From the IMG/VR virus record IMGVR_UViG_3300037264_001118, positions 1-51,019 of that record: 51,019 nucleotides of DNA. One strand, written 5' to 3'. Under the pieces are notes generated by a model, which made no database searches, was not told the DNA's origin, and worked only from the letters and a program-made list of their open reading frames with translations. Position numbers and translations under genes: made by a program. This DNA comes from a virus. Positions 8,348 to 16,204 of the stretch are shown here, piece after piece; positions within the stretch are counted from its first letter, which is position 1; each line of letters starts with the position of its first letter.

Positions 8348-8785
8348 ATGGCGGACACGATGGAAGTTCGGCTTTCGATCTTCAACGGGAAATACACCAT
8401 TCAGAATCGGGCCACGGGGGAGCATCGGACCTTCTACGTTCGGACCCAAAAGGCCGACGCGAAGTTTGCGCCCGGCGCGCGGGTCGCGGCCCTTCTCACG
8501 GGCTCCGACAACGATTCCGATTCCAGCTATCAGGGCTTCGGGTTCGTGAACAACGACGGTATCCGGGTTTGGAGTTCCAAGCGCGGCACGGTCGCCGGGA
8601 AGAAGTCGTCTTGGGAGTGGTACGCGGAAATGTTGTGGAGTCTCGCCGTTGACGGCGGGGCGTCGGAGTTCGCGGAAAAATATAGCCTTCTCATGGAAGG
8701 CCGTTGCGTGAAGTGCAACCGGACGTTGACGGAGCCCGAAAGCATCCGAACCGGAATCGGCCCGGTTTGCGACGGGCGGAAGTAA
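8348..8785 (+). CDS. DUF6011-domain protein
   Basis: A 145-residue protein preceded by AAGGAAAGGG. The C-terminus carries the DUF6011 signature, two CxxC-type pairs in CVKCNRTLTEPESIRTGIGPVC, a small zinc-binding motif common in phage and actinobacterial proteins. The N-terminal 100 residues (MEVRLSIFNGKYTIQN, FYVRTQKADAKFAPG) look like a small beta domain. It is the first gene after the early promoter and boxA leader. Function unknown; nucleic acid binding is plausible. Confidence 0.8.
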   Translation: MADTMEVRLSIFNGKYTIQNRATGEHRTFYVRTQKADAKFAPGARVAALLTGSDNDSDSSYQGFGFVNNDGIRVWSSKRGTVAGKKSSWEWYAEMLWSLAVDGGASEFAEKYSLLMEGRCVKCNRTLTEPESIRTGIGPVCDGRK

Positions 8786-8798
8786 CCACGGGGACGCC

Positions 8799-8824
8799 CC
8801 CCGGCCCCAATGTCGGGGCCGGGG
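8799..8824 (+). other. GC-rich intergenic hairpin
   Basis: A perfect 10-bp inverted repeat CCCCGGCCCC / GGGGCCGGGG with a 6-base loop and no following T run. It shares its core with hairpins at 9943, 10463 and 16061. It could act as an mRNA stabiliser or a terminator lacking a U tract. Confidence 0.6.
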
Positions 8825-8853
8825 ACTGAAGACGGGTTGGAGGAACAAGGGCA

Positions 8854-9063
8854 ATGCGGATTGTGAAGTTGGAAACGTTGGGCTTGGTTCGGGGCTTGCT
8901 CCGAATGCGGGCCGTGGTGGAGTCGGACACGGAACCCCCCGTCAACGAAGTTGCGACCTTGGCCGGGTATCATCCGGCGGGGTACGGCTGTTACGACGTG
9001 TCGGCCCGGGAGTCCGGCCCGGCGTGGGTCGTGGAGTGGTCGCGCGGTTCGACGTGCGACTAG
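8854..9063 (+). CDS. small hypothetical early protein
   Basis: A 69-residue protein with GGAGGAAC upstream and a GCA-ATG start. The first 30 residues are hydrophobic-basic (MRIVKLETLGLVRGLLRMRAVV); the rest is aromatic- and glycine-rich (YHPAGYGCYDV, WVVEWSRGSTC) with two Cys. No family recognised. It sits between DUF6011 and DUF932 genes in the same direction. Confidence 0.6.
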   Translation: MRIVKLETLGLVRGLLRMRAVVESDTEPPVNEVATLAGYHPAGYGCYDVSARESGPAWVVEWSRGSTCD

Positions 9064-9151
9064 GGGGGACGCATGAAGGGGAAACGGAACGCGGTCCTTG
9101 TGTTGTTGGTTTTGCTGGTCCCAAGTGATTTACTTTTTGGAGGGTTAGCCC

Positions 9152-9922
9152 ATGTTCACTATCACGGAAGGCGCGGCCATTTCGCGGAAAGCCCTTGTCG
9201 GAATCGCGGTCACGCCGCGCGGCAAGGGGGAAGTCACGGAGCGTTGGAAGGGCGTTGCCCATTCGGAGTTGGCGGACACGGTTGTTGACCGCGTGGAAAA
9301 CGCCGGGTTCAAAATCAAGTCGGAGCGTTGGGGAACGGCCATGAACAACGCGGCCCTTTACGGGACGTTGGACCTTCTCCCCCTGCCCGAAATGAAGATC
9401 GAACTTCCCCGGGGCGTCGGGCTGTCCTTGGGGCTCCGTCACTCCAACAACGGACGCCACGCGCTTACGTTCTTCGCCGGGGTCCGGGTCTTCGTTTGCT
9501 CCAACGGGATGATTTCGGAACGCTTCACGCCCGGGGAGCGGAAGCGGCATACCATGAACTTGAACCTTTCCGACACGGTGGACGCCGGGCTTGTCCAGTT
9601 CGCGGACGGCGCGCGGGCCAATCTCGCGGCGGAAATCAAGGCCCTTCAGGGCATGGACTACACGAACGAACTGAAGGTCCACAACGTCCTTTGCAGGACG
9701 GGCGCGGAAGGGCTGGTCCCGTGGTCCCAACTTGGCAAGGTCGAACAGGCGTGGAGAACGCCCCCGCATCCCGAATTCAAGGACCGGAACGGCTGGTCCC
9801 TTTACAATGCCTTTACCGAAGTCGCCAAATCGTTTTCGCCCACGAATCAGGCGCGGGCAATCGGCGGGCTTCGGGGCATCTTTCAGGAAGTCGCCCGGGA
9901 CGCGCGCTTCAAGTCCAACTAG
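9152..9922 (+). CDS. DUF932 family protein
   Basis: A 256-residue protein with GGAGGG before the ATG. The central part (GTLDLLPLPEMKIELPRGVGLSLGLRHSNNGRHALTFFAGVRVFVCSNGMI) matches the DUF932 pattern of an ordered N-terminal beta region leading to VCxNG. This family is frequent in phages and plasmids of diverse bacteria; its biochemical role is unknown. The expected length for the phage versions is 230-300 residues, so the copy looks complete. Confidence 0.75.
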   Translation: MFTITEGAAISRKALVGIAVTPRGKGEVTERWKGVAHSELADTVVDRVENAGFKIKSERWGTAMNNAALYGTLDLLPLPEMKIELPRGVGLSLGLRHSNNGRHALTFFAGVRVFVCSNGMISERFTPGERKRHTMNLNLSDTVDAGLVQFADGARANLAAEIKALQGMDYTNELKVHNVLCRTGAEGLVPWSQLGKVEQAWRTPPHPEFKDRNGWSLYNAFTEVAKSFSPTNQARAIGGLRGIFQEVARDARFKSN

Positions 9923-9942
9923 GAACTAGGCCAGTCGAGCAA

Positions 9943-9970
9943 CCCGGCCCCGCCAGTACGGGGGGCCGGG
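9943..9970 (+). terminator. GC-rich hairpin after DUF932 gene
   Basis: CCCGGCCCC (9943-9951) pairs perfectly with GGGGCCGGG (9962-9970) across a 10-base loop, followed by only CTTTC. A weak terminator or stabiliser. A second small hairpin, CCCGGA/TCCGGG, lies at 10003-10019 just before the next ribosome site. Confidence 0.45.
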
Positions 9971-10035
9971 CTTTCGAAGGGCCTTTACGTCCTTCGGGGT
10001 CGCCCGGAACCGCTCCGGGTTAGAGGGTAACTTCT

Positions 10036-10404
10036 ATGGGTATCACGGCGCGAAAGCTGGCAAACCCCATGCGCGGCGTTTCGGAGTTGTCGCGTTCCAA
10101 GCTGTCCGGCGGCGGTTCGTCGTTCATTACGTGCGTTTGTGGGCGCATCGTGGAACCGACCGAAGCGGGCGTCAAGCCCCACCGTCCCCGCCACGCGGTC
10201 AAGGACGGCGTTCCCATGACCCGCAAGGCGCGTAAGGCGTCGTGGTGCGAAGCCCCGGCCCCGGTCAAGGCGGCGGTCGTGGTCCCGCCCACGGTGACGG
10301 AGCCGCCCACGGAGCCCGCCACGGCCCCGGAGCCGACGACGGAGCCCACGGAGCCCAAGACGGCCCCGGAGCCCGTCACGGAGCCGCCCACGGCGTCCAA
10401 CTAG
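10036..10404 (+). CDS. small Cys protein with Pro/Thr/Glu-rich tail
   Basis: A 122-residue protein. Residues 1-75 are basic and include CVCGR with a further Cys near residue 72 (ASWCEA). From residue 77 the chain becomes low complexity with repeats of the form TEPPTEPAT and EPTTEPTEPKT, encoded by DNA repeats of gagcccacg type. The tail is probably disordered. Role unknown; the repeat makes the length prone to change among relatives. Confidence 0.6.
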   Translation: MGITARKLANPMRGVSELSRSKLSGGGSSFITCVCGRIVEPTEAGVKPHRPRHAVKDGVPMTRKARKASWCEAPAPVKAAVVVPPTVTEPPTEPATAPEPTTEPTEPKTAPEPVTEPPTASN

Positions 10405-10417
10405 GGTTGGAATTCCC

Positions 10418-10445
10418 TTGACTGTATCCCCTGTCGGGGTATAGT
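10418..10445 (+). promoter_or_regulatory. predicted promoter for folded-leader transcript
   Basis: TTGACT (10418-10423), 16-base spacer, TATAGT (10440-10445). This is the closest match to a sigma-70 consensus in the early region. The spacer carries an imperfect palindrome, ATCCCC-TGTC-GGGGTAT, possibly an operator. The predicted transcript starts just before the hairpin at 10463. Confidence 0.65.
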
Positions 10446-10462
10446 TGGAACTTCAAGGCGAA

Positions 10463-10516
10463 GGGCCGGGGTCCGGGCGACCCGTCCGAAAGGGCGGAAA
10501 CGACGGACCCCGGCCC
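10463..10516 (+). ncRNA. folded leader RNA candidate
   Basis: GGGCCGGGGTCCG (10463-10475) pairs perfectly with CGGACCCCGGCCC (10504-10516), 13 bp. Inside, CCGTCC (10482-10487) pairs with GGGCGG (10492-10497) around a GAAA tetraloop, leaving an asymmetric internal loop. It lies 18 nt downstream of a predicted promoter and ~57 nt before the ATG at 10574. There is no T run, so it is not a classical terminator. It may be a structured 5' UTR or a small RNA. Confidence 0.55.
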
Positions 10517-10573
10517 CAAGCCGACCGCGACCGGACGGGATTCCGGCGACTTGTAAATATAGGGATTGCGACC

Positions 10574-10855
10574 ATGCCGAAGCCCAACAACGTTCGGGCG
10601 GCGTTCGACGCCGGGTACTGTTCCGGTAAGTATTGCCGGGACTTGGTAGGGTCCGGCGAAGGAATCCAAGACTACACGGACCCCGAACACCCCAAGCGGT
10701 TTTGCTGGTTTTGTTACCGGAAGTTGGAAGCCGCCAAGGACGCCAGCCCCAAGGCCCCGCCCGCGCCCGCGACGGCCCCGCCGCCGGACGCTACGCCCCC
10801 GACCCTGCCCCCGACCCTGCCCCGCCGCGTCGTCGTCGTGCGGAGGAATACCTAG
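10574..10855 (+). CDS. small Cys-rich protein with Pro/Ala tail
   Basis: A 93-residue protein starting at ATG 10574 after AGGG. The N-terminal half contains YCSGKYCRDL and FCWFCYRKL, i.e. two cysteine pairs that could bind one zinc. The C-terminal half is proline/alanine-rich and ends in RRVVVVRRN. The frame continues upstream into the folded leader, but that part has no ribosome site. Similar small zinc proteins recur elsewhere in this genome. Function unknown. Confidence 0.6.
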   Translation: MPKPNNVRAAFDAGYCSGKYCRDLVGSGEGIQDYTDPEHPKRFCWFCYRKLEAAKDASPKAPPAPATAPPPDATPPTLPPTLPRRVVVVRRNT

Positions 10856-10858
10856 GCC

Positions 10859-12277
10859 ATGCGTTCCGCCCTTCCCCATCAAGTCCAAGGCATCGGTTAC
10901 TGTTCCCGGTTTGAACATCCCGCGTTGTTTATGGAAATGCGGCTTGGGAAAACCTTAGTCACAATCCGCGCCTGTCAACGTTGGGGGGTCAAGGCCGTTT
11001 TGGTCTTGGCCCCCCTTTCTGTTTTAAAGTCGTGGGAAACGGAGTTGCGGGAGGAAGGGCAATCGTGGATCGTGTACCCGGAAACGGATCAACGGGATTT
11101 GGAATGCCCGCCGCCGGGCAAAGTCGTTTGGGTCTTGGTCAACTTCGAAAGGTTAATAGCGTCGTTTAAGTCGTGCGGTAATGCGGACTTCAAGACTTTA
11201 CTAGCACGATTCAAGCGTTGCGATTACCGCGACGACCCGGACCTTGCCGCGTGGACCGCGTGGGCCGACCAGTTCGACGCCGTGATTGTGGATGAGTCAA
11301 GCCGGATTAAAAACCCGAAGGCCATGATTACGAAGCTGGTTACGACCGCGTTTCGTCGGGCCGATCATCGGGCGATTCTGTCCGGCCTTCCCGCCCCCGA
11401 AAGTCCGTTGGACTACGTGGAACAATTCCGGTTCTTGTATGGCCGCTTCATGGGGGCCAAAAACTTTTGGGTTTATCGTTCCCGGTTTTTTCAAGCCGTC
11501 GATTATGAATGGGTTCCCAACCCCGGGACGCGCCAGCAAATCAAAAAGGAAGTCGCGCGGCTGGCGTTCGTCATGTCCCGCCGGGAAGCGGGCATCGGGT
11601 CGAAGAAGGTTTATTCGCGCCGATACATCGAACCGACTACGGCCCAAGTCCGATTGGCCGACGAAGTGGAAGGCGAATTCCGATTGGGCCAAAACGAAAC
11701 GAAGTTTTCGCTTGTAATCCATAACTGGTTGGGTAGGATAGCCGGGGGACATGGCGACGGATGGGCCGTCGTGTCCGACAGGAAGGGAAAGGAAATCGTG
11801 GAGTTGTTGCAGGGGGAATTACGGAACGAACCCGCGTTGGTTTTGTTCCGCTTCAACGCCGAACTTCGGTTGGTCGCGTCCATGCTTCGTCGGGCGCGCA
11901 TCCCCTTTGTTTGGATTACGGGCGAAACCAGCCCCGACGAACGCCACGCCCGCCGACTTCTCTTTCAGAAAGGCCGCGCCCGGGTCGCCCTGTTGCAAAT
12001 CAAAGTTTGCAAATACGGGTTGGACTTCTCCCGGTCGTCCACGTCGATTTATTATTCCAATTCGTTTTCGTTGGACGAACGGAAGCAAAGCGAAGACCGG
12101 ATCATACATCCCCTGAAGAAAGAACCCCTGTTGTATATCGACTTGATAACCCGGGACTCCGTGGACGAATCCGTTTCGGAAGCGTTGCGGGTCAAGGAAG
12201 CCGACGCGCGTTGGTTCTTGCGTAAGTTCTTCCAGCTTGAAAGGGAACGACTTGTCCGCCGTATTCGTAACGCTTGA
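10859..12277 (+). CDS. SNF2/DEAD-like superfamily 2 helicase
   Basis: A 472-residue helicase. Q-like HQVQG at 7-11; Walker A as MRLGKT at residues 27-32; motif Ia LVLAPLSVLKSW at 48-59; Walker B VIVDESSRIKN at 142-152 (DESS replacing DEAH); SAILSGLPAPESP-type motif III near 184; C-terminal RecA domain with ALVLFRF, and motif VI as QSEDRIIHP. This is the compact phage SNF2-like type thought to remodel recombination or replication intermediates. It starts 3 bases after the previous stop and overlaps the resolvase gene. Confidence 0.9.
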   Translation: MRSALPHQVQGIGYCSRFEHPALFMEMRLGKTLVTIRACQRWGVKAVLVLAPLSVLKSWETELREEGQSWIVYPETDQRDLECPPPGKVVWVLVNFERLIASFKSCGNADFKTLLARFKRCDYRDDPDLAAWTAWADQFDAVIVDESSRIKNPKAMITKLVTTAFRRADHRAILSGLPAPESPLDYVEQFRFLYGRFMGAKNFWVYRSRFFQAVDYEWVPNPGTRQQIKKEVARLAFVMSRREAGIGSKKVYSRRYIEPTTAQVRLADEVEGEFRLGQNETKFSLVIHNWLGRIAGGHGDGWAVVSDRKGKEIVELLQGELRNEPALVLFRFNAELRLVASMLRRARIPFVWITGETSPDERHARRLLFQKGRARVALLQIKVCKYGLDFSRSSTSIYYSNSFSLDERKQSEDRIIHPLKKEPLLYIDLITRDSVDESVSEALRVKEADARWFLRKFFQLERERLVRRIRNA

Positions 12278-12752
12278 CCCCGGCCAGCGAACGGGCGTTG
12301 CAGTTTGGGACGCCGACACGTTCAACGAACGGGTCCGCCCGGTTTCGGTTTCCATGTTGACCGTTGGGCCGGGTCGCCGGGAATGGCCGTGGGCGGAACG
12401 TTGCAAGGCCCTAGGGGATAAGTTCGCGGGCCTGTTCAAGTGGCAAACGGTCGTCCGGGTTTATTGCGAACTGCCCGCCTTCTTCGAAGGGGCGACGGGT
12501 CACGCGGCGGCGGCAAAGGGCGACGTTGTAAAGCTGGCGTATTTGGTGGGGGTATATGCCGGAATATGTCACGCCCGGGGGGTAGTATTCTCCCCGGTTC
12601 CCGTAATCGAATGGAAAGGGCAGTTGTCCAAAGAGATTGTCGCGCGCCGGATCGTGAAGAAGATTGGAAGGACGGCGCAAGACGGACAGGAGTTCCACGC
12701 GGATATATGGGACGCCGTGGGAATCGGCCTTTACGTGAAGGGACTTTTTTAA
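12252..12752 (+). CDS. RuvC-like Holliday junction resolvase
   Basis: A 166-residue protein. I chose TTG 12252, which has AAGGGA 5 bases upstream and overlaps the helicase end; a TTG at 12237 is possible. The fold is RNase H/RuvC-like: VTLDPGQRTGVAVWD with the first catalytic Asp at residue 9, CELPAFFEG with Glu73, and EFHADIWDAVGIG with Asp151 and Asp154. Such enzymes cut four-way junctions in recombination or before packaging. It overlaps the uracil-DNA glycosylase gene by one base. Confidence 0.8.
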   Translation: MSAVFVTLDPGQRTGVAVWDADTFNERVRPVSVSMLTVGPGRREWPWAERCKALGDKFAGLFKWQTVVRVYCELPAFFEGATGHAAAAKGDVVKLAYLVGVYAGICHARGVVFSPVPVIEWKGQLSKEIVARRIVKKIGRTAQDGQEFHADIWDAVGIGLYVKGLF

Positions 12753-13300
12753 TGGACGCCCAAAAGGAATTGGCGGACTGGCTTTCGTGCCGGAAGTGCG
12801 CCTTGGGCGAACGCGCCAAGTTGCACGTCCTAGGCCGTGGAGTCCTGCCCGCCCAAGTCCTGTTCATTGGGGAAGCCCCCGGCAAGTCCGAAGACGTGTT
12901 GGGGGAAGCGTTCGTCGGGCGGGCCGGGCGGTTGCTGGACAAGGCCGTTGCCGTCGCCAACAAAAAGGGCGTCCCGGTCTACTTCACGAACTTGGTTGCT
13001 TGCCGCCCGTGCGACAGGATCGGAGCCCCCAACCGCCAGCCCCTAGGCTTGGAAGTCCTGTCATGCCTTCCCCGGTTGCAAAAGACAATCGAACTTTCCG
13101 GCGCGCATGGGATCGTCGTTTGCGGTCGGCTTGCCCAAGTGGTCTTCGCCCGGTACTTGCCCGGCCCCGGGTTGCCTAATCCTATCCGCCTTGAAATTCC
13201 CCAACCCGCTTGGATACTTCGTCGCGGCGGGGAAGCGTCCGCCGACTGGCCCGATTATGTTTGTAAGTTGGTTTCATTTTTTGAAAGGGTCACGACATGA
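12752..13300 (+). CDS. family 4 uracil-DNA glycosylase
   Basis: A 182-residue enzyme. GEAPGKSEDVLGEAFVGRAG at residues 40-59 is the family 4 catalytic/uracil-binding signature. Four Cys at 13, 16, 84 and 105 match the usual iron-sulphur cluster spacing (CxxC ... CRPC..NRQP....C). The second motif region near residues 118-124 reads GIVVCGR. It would remove uracil from DNA. Its start overlaps the stop of the resolvase gene (TAATG), placing it in the recombination/repair cluster. Length is slightly shorter than bacterial homologues. Confidence 0.88.
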   Translation: MDAQKELADWLSCRKCALGERAKLHVLGRGVLPAQVLFIGEAPGKSEDVLGEAFVGRAGRLLDKAVAVANKKGVPVYFTNLVACRPCDRIGAPNRQPLGLEVLSCLPRLQKTIELSGAHGIVVCGRLAQVVFARYLPGPGLPNPIRLEIPQPAWILRRGGEASADWPDYVCKLVSFFERVTT

Positions 13301-14283
13301 ACAAGGCCGCGCCCCCCAAGCCCTACAACATGGCGGAAGACGGCGTTACCCAATCCCTGTTGGGTATGTTCTTCGAATGCCGGAAGAAGGCCGGAACGTA
13401 CCTTGAACGCTGGTCCCCGCTAAAGGTCGGCCAACCTTTGCTTCACGGAATCCTTGTCCACCGTGTCCTTGAAACCGTCCACGAAACCCAACGGAAAACG
13501 AAGAAGACCCCGGGCCGGGAAGCCGTCGTCGCCGTGGTGGAAGCCGTCGTTAAGGCCCACGAAAAGGAAGAAGGCGGGCGTTGGTCCGCCGAAGAAACGG
13601 AGAAGTTCGAAACCGTGACGGCGCAAATGCTGGCGGTCCTGCCTGAATATTTCCAGTATTGGGACCGGAAGCCCCTTGCATGGGTGGACGTGGAAGGCGT
13701 GTTCCGCGTCCCGTTCAAGTTCGGCCCCAACATGTCGAACCGTGTTTCTTCGACGTGGTTAATGGGCCGCATGGACGGCGTTTATAGGTCGTCCAAGACC
13801 AAGACCCTTTGGTTGTTCGACGCCAAGAACAAATCGCAAATCGTGGAAGAACAGCTTGGGGAAACGCTGTTGCGGGATTTCCAAATCAACTTTTACTTGC
13901 TGGCCGTTCGTCTTCTCACGGGCGAAATTCCGGCGGGCTTCCTTTACAACGTGCTTCGTCGCCCCAACCTGAAGGTCGGCAAGGCGGAATCGTTGGCGCA
14001 ATACGCCGACAGGATCAAGGAACATATCAAGGAAGACCCGGAACACTACTTCAAGCGGTACGAAGTTTGCGTTACGAACGAAGACCTTGACCAGTTCGAA
14101 CGCGAGTTGGTCGAAGTCCTTTGGGAGTTCGAAAGCTGGAACAAGGCCGGGCGTCCGGGCCGGATGTTCGGCCAGCCCTGCATTAGCAAATACGGAATGT
14201 GCGCCAACATTCCCATTTGTTACAACGACAACCGCGCGTCGTTTTACCAACGGCCTTCTATCTTCAGGGAGTTGGACGAATAG
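13297..14283 (+). CDS. PD-(D/E)XK nuclease, Cas4/AddB-like
   Basis: A 328-residue protein. LLHGILVHRVLE (48-59) supplies the His-containing motif; GRMDG (157-161) and LFDAKNKS (173-180) give the D...DxK active site; RDFQINFYLLA is motif QxxxY-like. Cys28 plus three C-terminal Cys (C-x6-C-x5-C near residues 303-316) suggest a 4Fe-4S cluster as in Cas4 and AddB. It overlaps the preceding gene by 4 bases and precedes a Sak4-like gene, so it probably works as a recombination exonuclease. Confidence 0.85.
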   Translation: MNKAAPPKPYNMAEDGVTQSLLGMFFECRKKAGTYLERWSPLKVGQPLLHGILVHRVLETVHETQRKTKKTPGREAVVAVVEAVVKAHEKEEGGRWSAEETEKFETVTAQMLAVLPEYFQYWDRKPLAWVDVEGVFRVPFKFGPNMSNRVSSTWLMGRMDGVYRSSKTKTLWLFDAKNKSQIVEEQLGETLLRDFQINFYLLAVRLLTGEIPAGFLYNVLRRPNLKVGKAESLAQYADRIKEHIKEDPEHYFKRYEVCVTNEDLDQFERELVEVLWEFESWNKAGRPGRMFGQPCISKYGMCANIPICYNDNRASFYQRPSIFRELDE

Positions 14284-14309
14284 CGTTTGGATTTGATGGA
14301 GGATTGGCA

Positions 14310-15116
14310 ATGATTGTTAAGCGTAAACCCGCGCCGGAAGGTCCGGTCCTGTCCCTGCCCACGGAGCCTAGCACCCCCGTAACGGACTTGGGCCGTTACT
14401 CCATGCTTCTTTACGGGTTGGAGAAGATCGGCAAAACGACCTTGGCCGCAATGTTCCCCGACGCTTTCTTCCTGTTGTGCGAACCGGGCGGCAAAGCCCT
14501 TTCGATCTACGGGCGGGAAGTGAAGACGTGGGCCGACTTCAAGGGGTACTTGTCTTTGTTGGACCGGAGCCCCGGCAAGTTCAAAACCGTAGTCGTGGAT
14601 ACCGTGGACCTTGCCTTTAAGTTTTGCGAAGAACATATGCTTAGGAAGATGGGCATAACGCACGAATCCGACGAAGAATGGGGCAAGGGGTGGGCCTTGG
14701 TCCGTAACGAATTCGCCTTGGCTATGGCCCGGATCATTAACGGGCCGCGCGGAACGATCTTCATTTCCCATGCGACGGAAAAGAAAACGAAGCGTCGGGA
14801 CGGGGGTTCGTCGGATAGGGTCGTCCCGACCATGCCTTCCCAAGCCCGCGCCGTGTTGGAACCCATGGTCGATATCTGGTCCTATTACCAGTACGACGAA
14901 AAGGGCGGGCGCGTCCTTACGATTCGGGGGGACGAAGACGTTGCCGCCGGGCATCGTTGTAAGGGTCACTTCGTCGGGGTTTCCCAAGTCGATATGGGAA
15001 CTTCCCCGGAACAGGGATATAAAAACTACGTTGCGGCTTTCGAAAAGACCGCGACTTCCCCGGCGACCGGGGAGAAGGGAGGAACGCCGAAGCGCGTTGT
15101 TCGCATCAATCGTTAG
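14310..15116 (+). CDS. Sak4-like RecA-fold ATPase (recombination)
   Basis: A 268-residue protein starting at ATG 14310 after GGAGG. Walker A is GLEKIGKTT (36-44); Walker B is FKTVVVDTVD (91-100); a sensor-type IFISHATEKK follows near residue 150. This is the AAA_24/Sak4 phage ATPase family, which assists single-strand annealing with an SSB partner. The next gene encodes a DUF669 protein, the usual companion. Length matches the family. Confidence 0.85.
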   Translation: MIVKRKPAPEGPVLSLPTEPSTPVTDLGRYSMLLYGLEKIGKTTLAAMFPDAFFLLCEPGGKALSIYGREVKTWADFKGYLSLLDRSPGKFKTVVVDTVDLAFKFCEEHMLRKMGITHESDEEWGKGWALVRNEFALAMARIINGPRGTIFISHATEKKTKRRDGGSSDRVVPTMPSQARAVLEPMVDIWSYYQYDEKGGRVLTIRGDEDVAAGHRCKGHFVGVSQVDMGTSPEQGYKNYVAAFEKTATSPATGEKGGTPKRVVRINR

Positions 15117-15165
15117 TGGTGTTTAAGTTGGAACGACTTTGACTTTCTATTTGAAAGGGCAAGCC

Positions 15166-16050
15166 ATGGGTTCGGAGTTTTCAAACAGGCTGAAGAAGTT
15201 GGGCGGTAACTGGAAGAAGGCGTCGAAGCGCGACCCTTCGGAGTTCGGCGGTTCGGCAATCGAAGACGGGATTTACCGCCTTCGTATCACGGGATGCGAA
15301 TTGACGGAAAGCGTTTCGTCCGGTCGGCTCCAAATCCATTGGGAGTTCACCGTTGCCGAAGGCGAAAGCAAGGGCGAACAAGTCCACGATTACGACGGCT
15401 TGGAGTCGGAAGACAACCTTTTCTTCCTTCAGCGGAAACTTGCCCGCTTGGGCAAGGAAGTTCCCGAAGACGTTTCGACTATCGAAACGGTCTTGCAGGA
15501 AATCGAAAAGGAAAGGCCGTTGATCCGGGCGCGGGTCAAGACCAAGGACGACTTCACGCACGTTTACATTAACAAGATGTTGGACGACGCGGGCAAAGAC
15601 GTTGACATGCCGGAACCGGACGGCGCGGAGCCCGAAGCGGAGGAAGGCGGCGAAGCCCCGGAGGAACCCGCCGTCGAAGAAGCGGCCCCGGAGGAAGTCG
15701 CGCCGGAAGCCGAAGCGGAGCCCGAAGCGGAGCCCGAAGCCGGGGACGCGCTGGAAGAAGGAATGCGCGTCACGTTCAAGAGCAAGGGCGCGGACGTGGA
15801 AGGCGAAATCGTGGAGTTCACGGACAACGACAGTAAGGCGCGCGTGAAGACCGACGCCGGGGTTTACAAGGTCGCCGTTGAAGCCTTGTTCCCCGTGAAG
15901 GGCGAAACGGAGCCCGCCGACGCGGAGCCCGAACCCGAACCGGAGCCCGCCCCGAAGCGTGGCCCCGGGCGTCCGGCCAAGGCCCCGGCGAAGCCCGCCA
16001 CGGCCCCCGCCAAGACCACGGGCAAGGTTTCTAAGGTCAAGCGTACCTAG
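15166..16050 (+). CDS. DUF669-like ssDNA-binding protein with acidic tail
   Basis: A 294-residue protein. The first 140 residues look like the DUF669 OB-like domain (DGIYRLRITGCELTESVSSGRLQIHWEFTVAEG). Then comes a long acidic repeat of A, E, P (residues ~150-205), a small KOW/Tudor-like beta segment (GMRVTFKSKGADVEGEIVEF), and a basic C-terminus with AT-hook-like KRGPGRPAKAPAKPA. ATG 15166 has GAAAGGG upstream. It is likely the phage SSB acting with the Sak4-like ATPase and the polymerase. The acidic-then-basic tail is longer than usual. Confidence 0.75.
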   Translation: MGSEFSNRLKKLGGNWKKASKRDPSEFGGSAIEDGIYRLRITGCELTESVSSGRLQIHWEFTVAEGESKGEQVHDYDGLESEDNLFFLQRKLARLGKEVPEDVSTIETVLQEIEKERPLIRARVKTKDDFTHVYINKMLDDAGKDVDMPEPDGAEPEAEEGGEAPEEPAVEEAAPEEVAPEAEAEPEAEPEAGDALEEGMRVTFKSKGADVEGEIVEFTDNDSKARVKTDAGVYKVAVEALFPVKGETEPADAEPEPEPEPAPKRGPGRPAKAPAKPATAPAKTTGKVSKVKRT

Positions 16051-16060
16051 ACCCTTCTCC

Positions 16061-16097
16061 GGGGCCGGGGCGCGGCCTGTTGTCGCGTCCCGGCCCC
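16061..16097 (+). other. GC-rich hairpin before tRNA-Gln
   Basis: GGGGCCGGGGCGCG (16061-16074) pairs with CGCGTCCCGGCCCC (16084-16097), 14 bp with one G·U, 9-base loop, no T run. It ends 6 bases before the tRNA. It may help define the tRNA 5' processing site or reduce readthrough. Confidence 0.55.
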
Positions 16098-16102
16098 ATC
16101 CT

Positions 16103-16176
16103 TGGCCCGTCGTCTAATGGTAGGACCGGGGACTTTGAATCCCCGTATCTAGGTTCGAATCCTAGCGGGCCAGCCA
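16103..16176 (+). tRNA. tRNA-Gln (anticodon TTG)
   Basis: Cloverleaf with acceptor TGGCCCG/CGGGCCA, D arm GTC..GAC, anticodon arm CGGGG-ACTTTGAA-type loop giving TTG, T arm AGG..CCT region with TTCGAAT, and an encoded CCA end. It would read CAA (and CAG by wobble). It sits between the SSB-like gene and the DNA polymerase gene. Confidence 0.93.
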
Positions 16177-16204
16177 AGCGCGGTTGATGGATGGAGCGTC
16201 GGCC

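Noticed and set aside
9073-9288. 71-codon frame with a hydrophobic start (MKGKRNAVLVLLVLLV)
   Set aside because: It overlaps most of the N-terminus of the DUF932 gene and loses coding character after 30 codons; probably chance.
10290-10400. Repeats of gagcccacg type as possible mini-satellite
   Set aside because: They are in frame and encode a Pro/Thr/Glu tail, so coding low complexity explains them.
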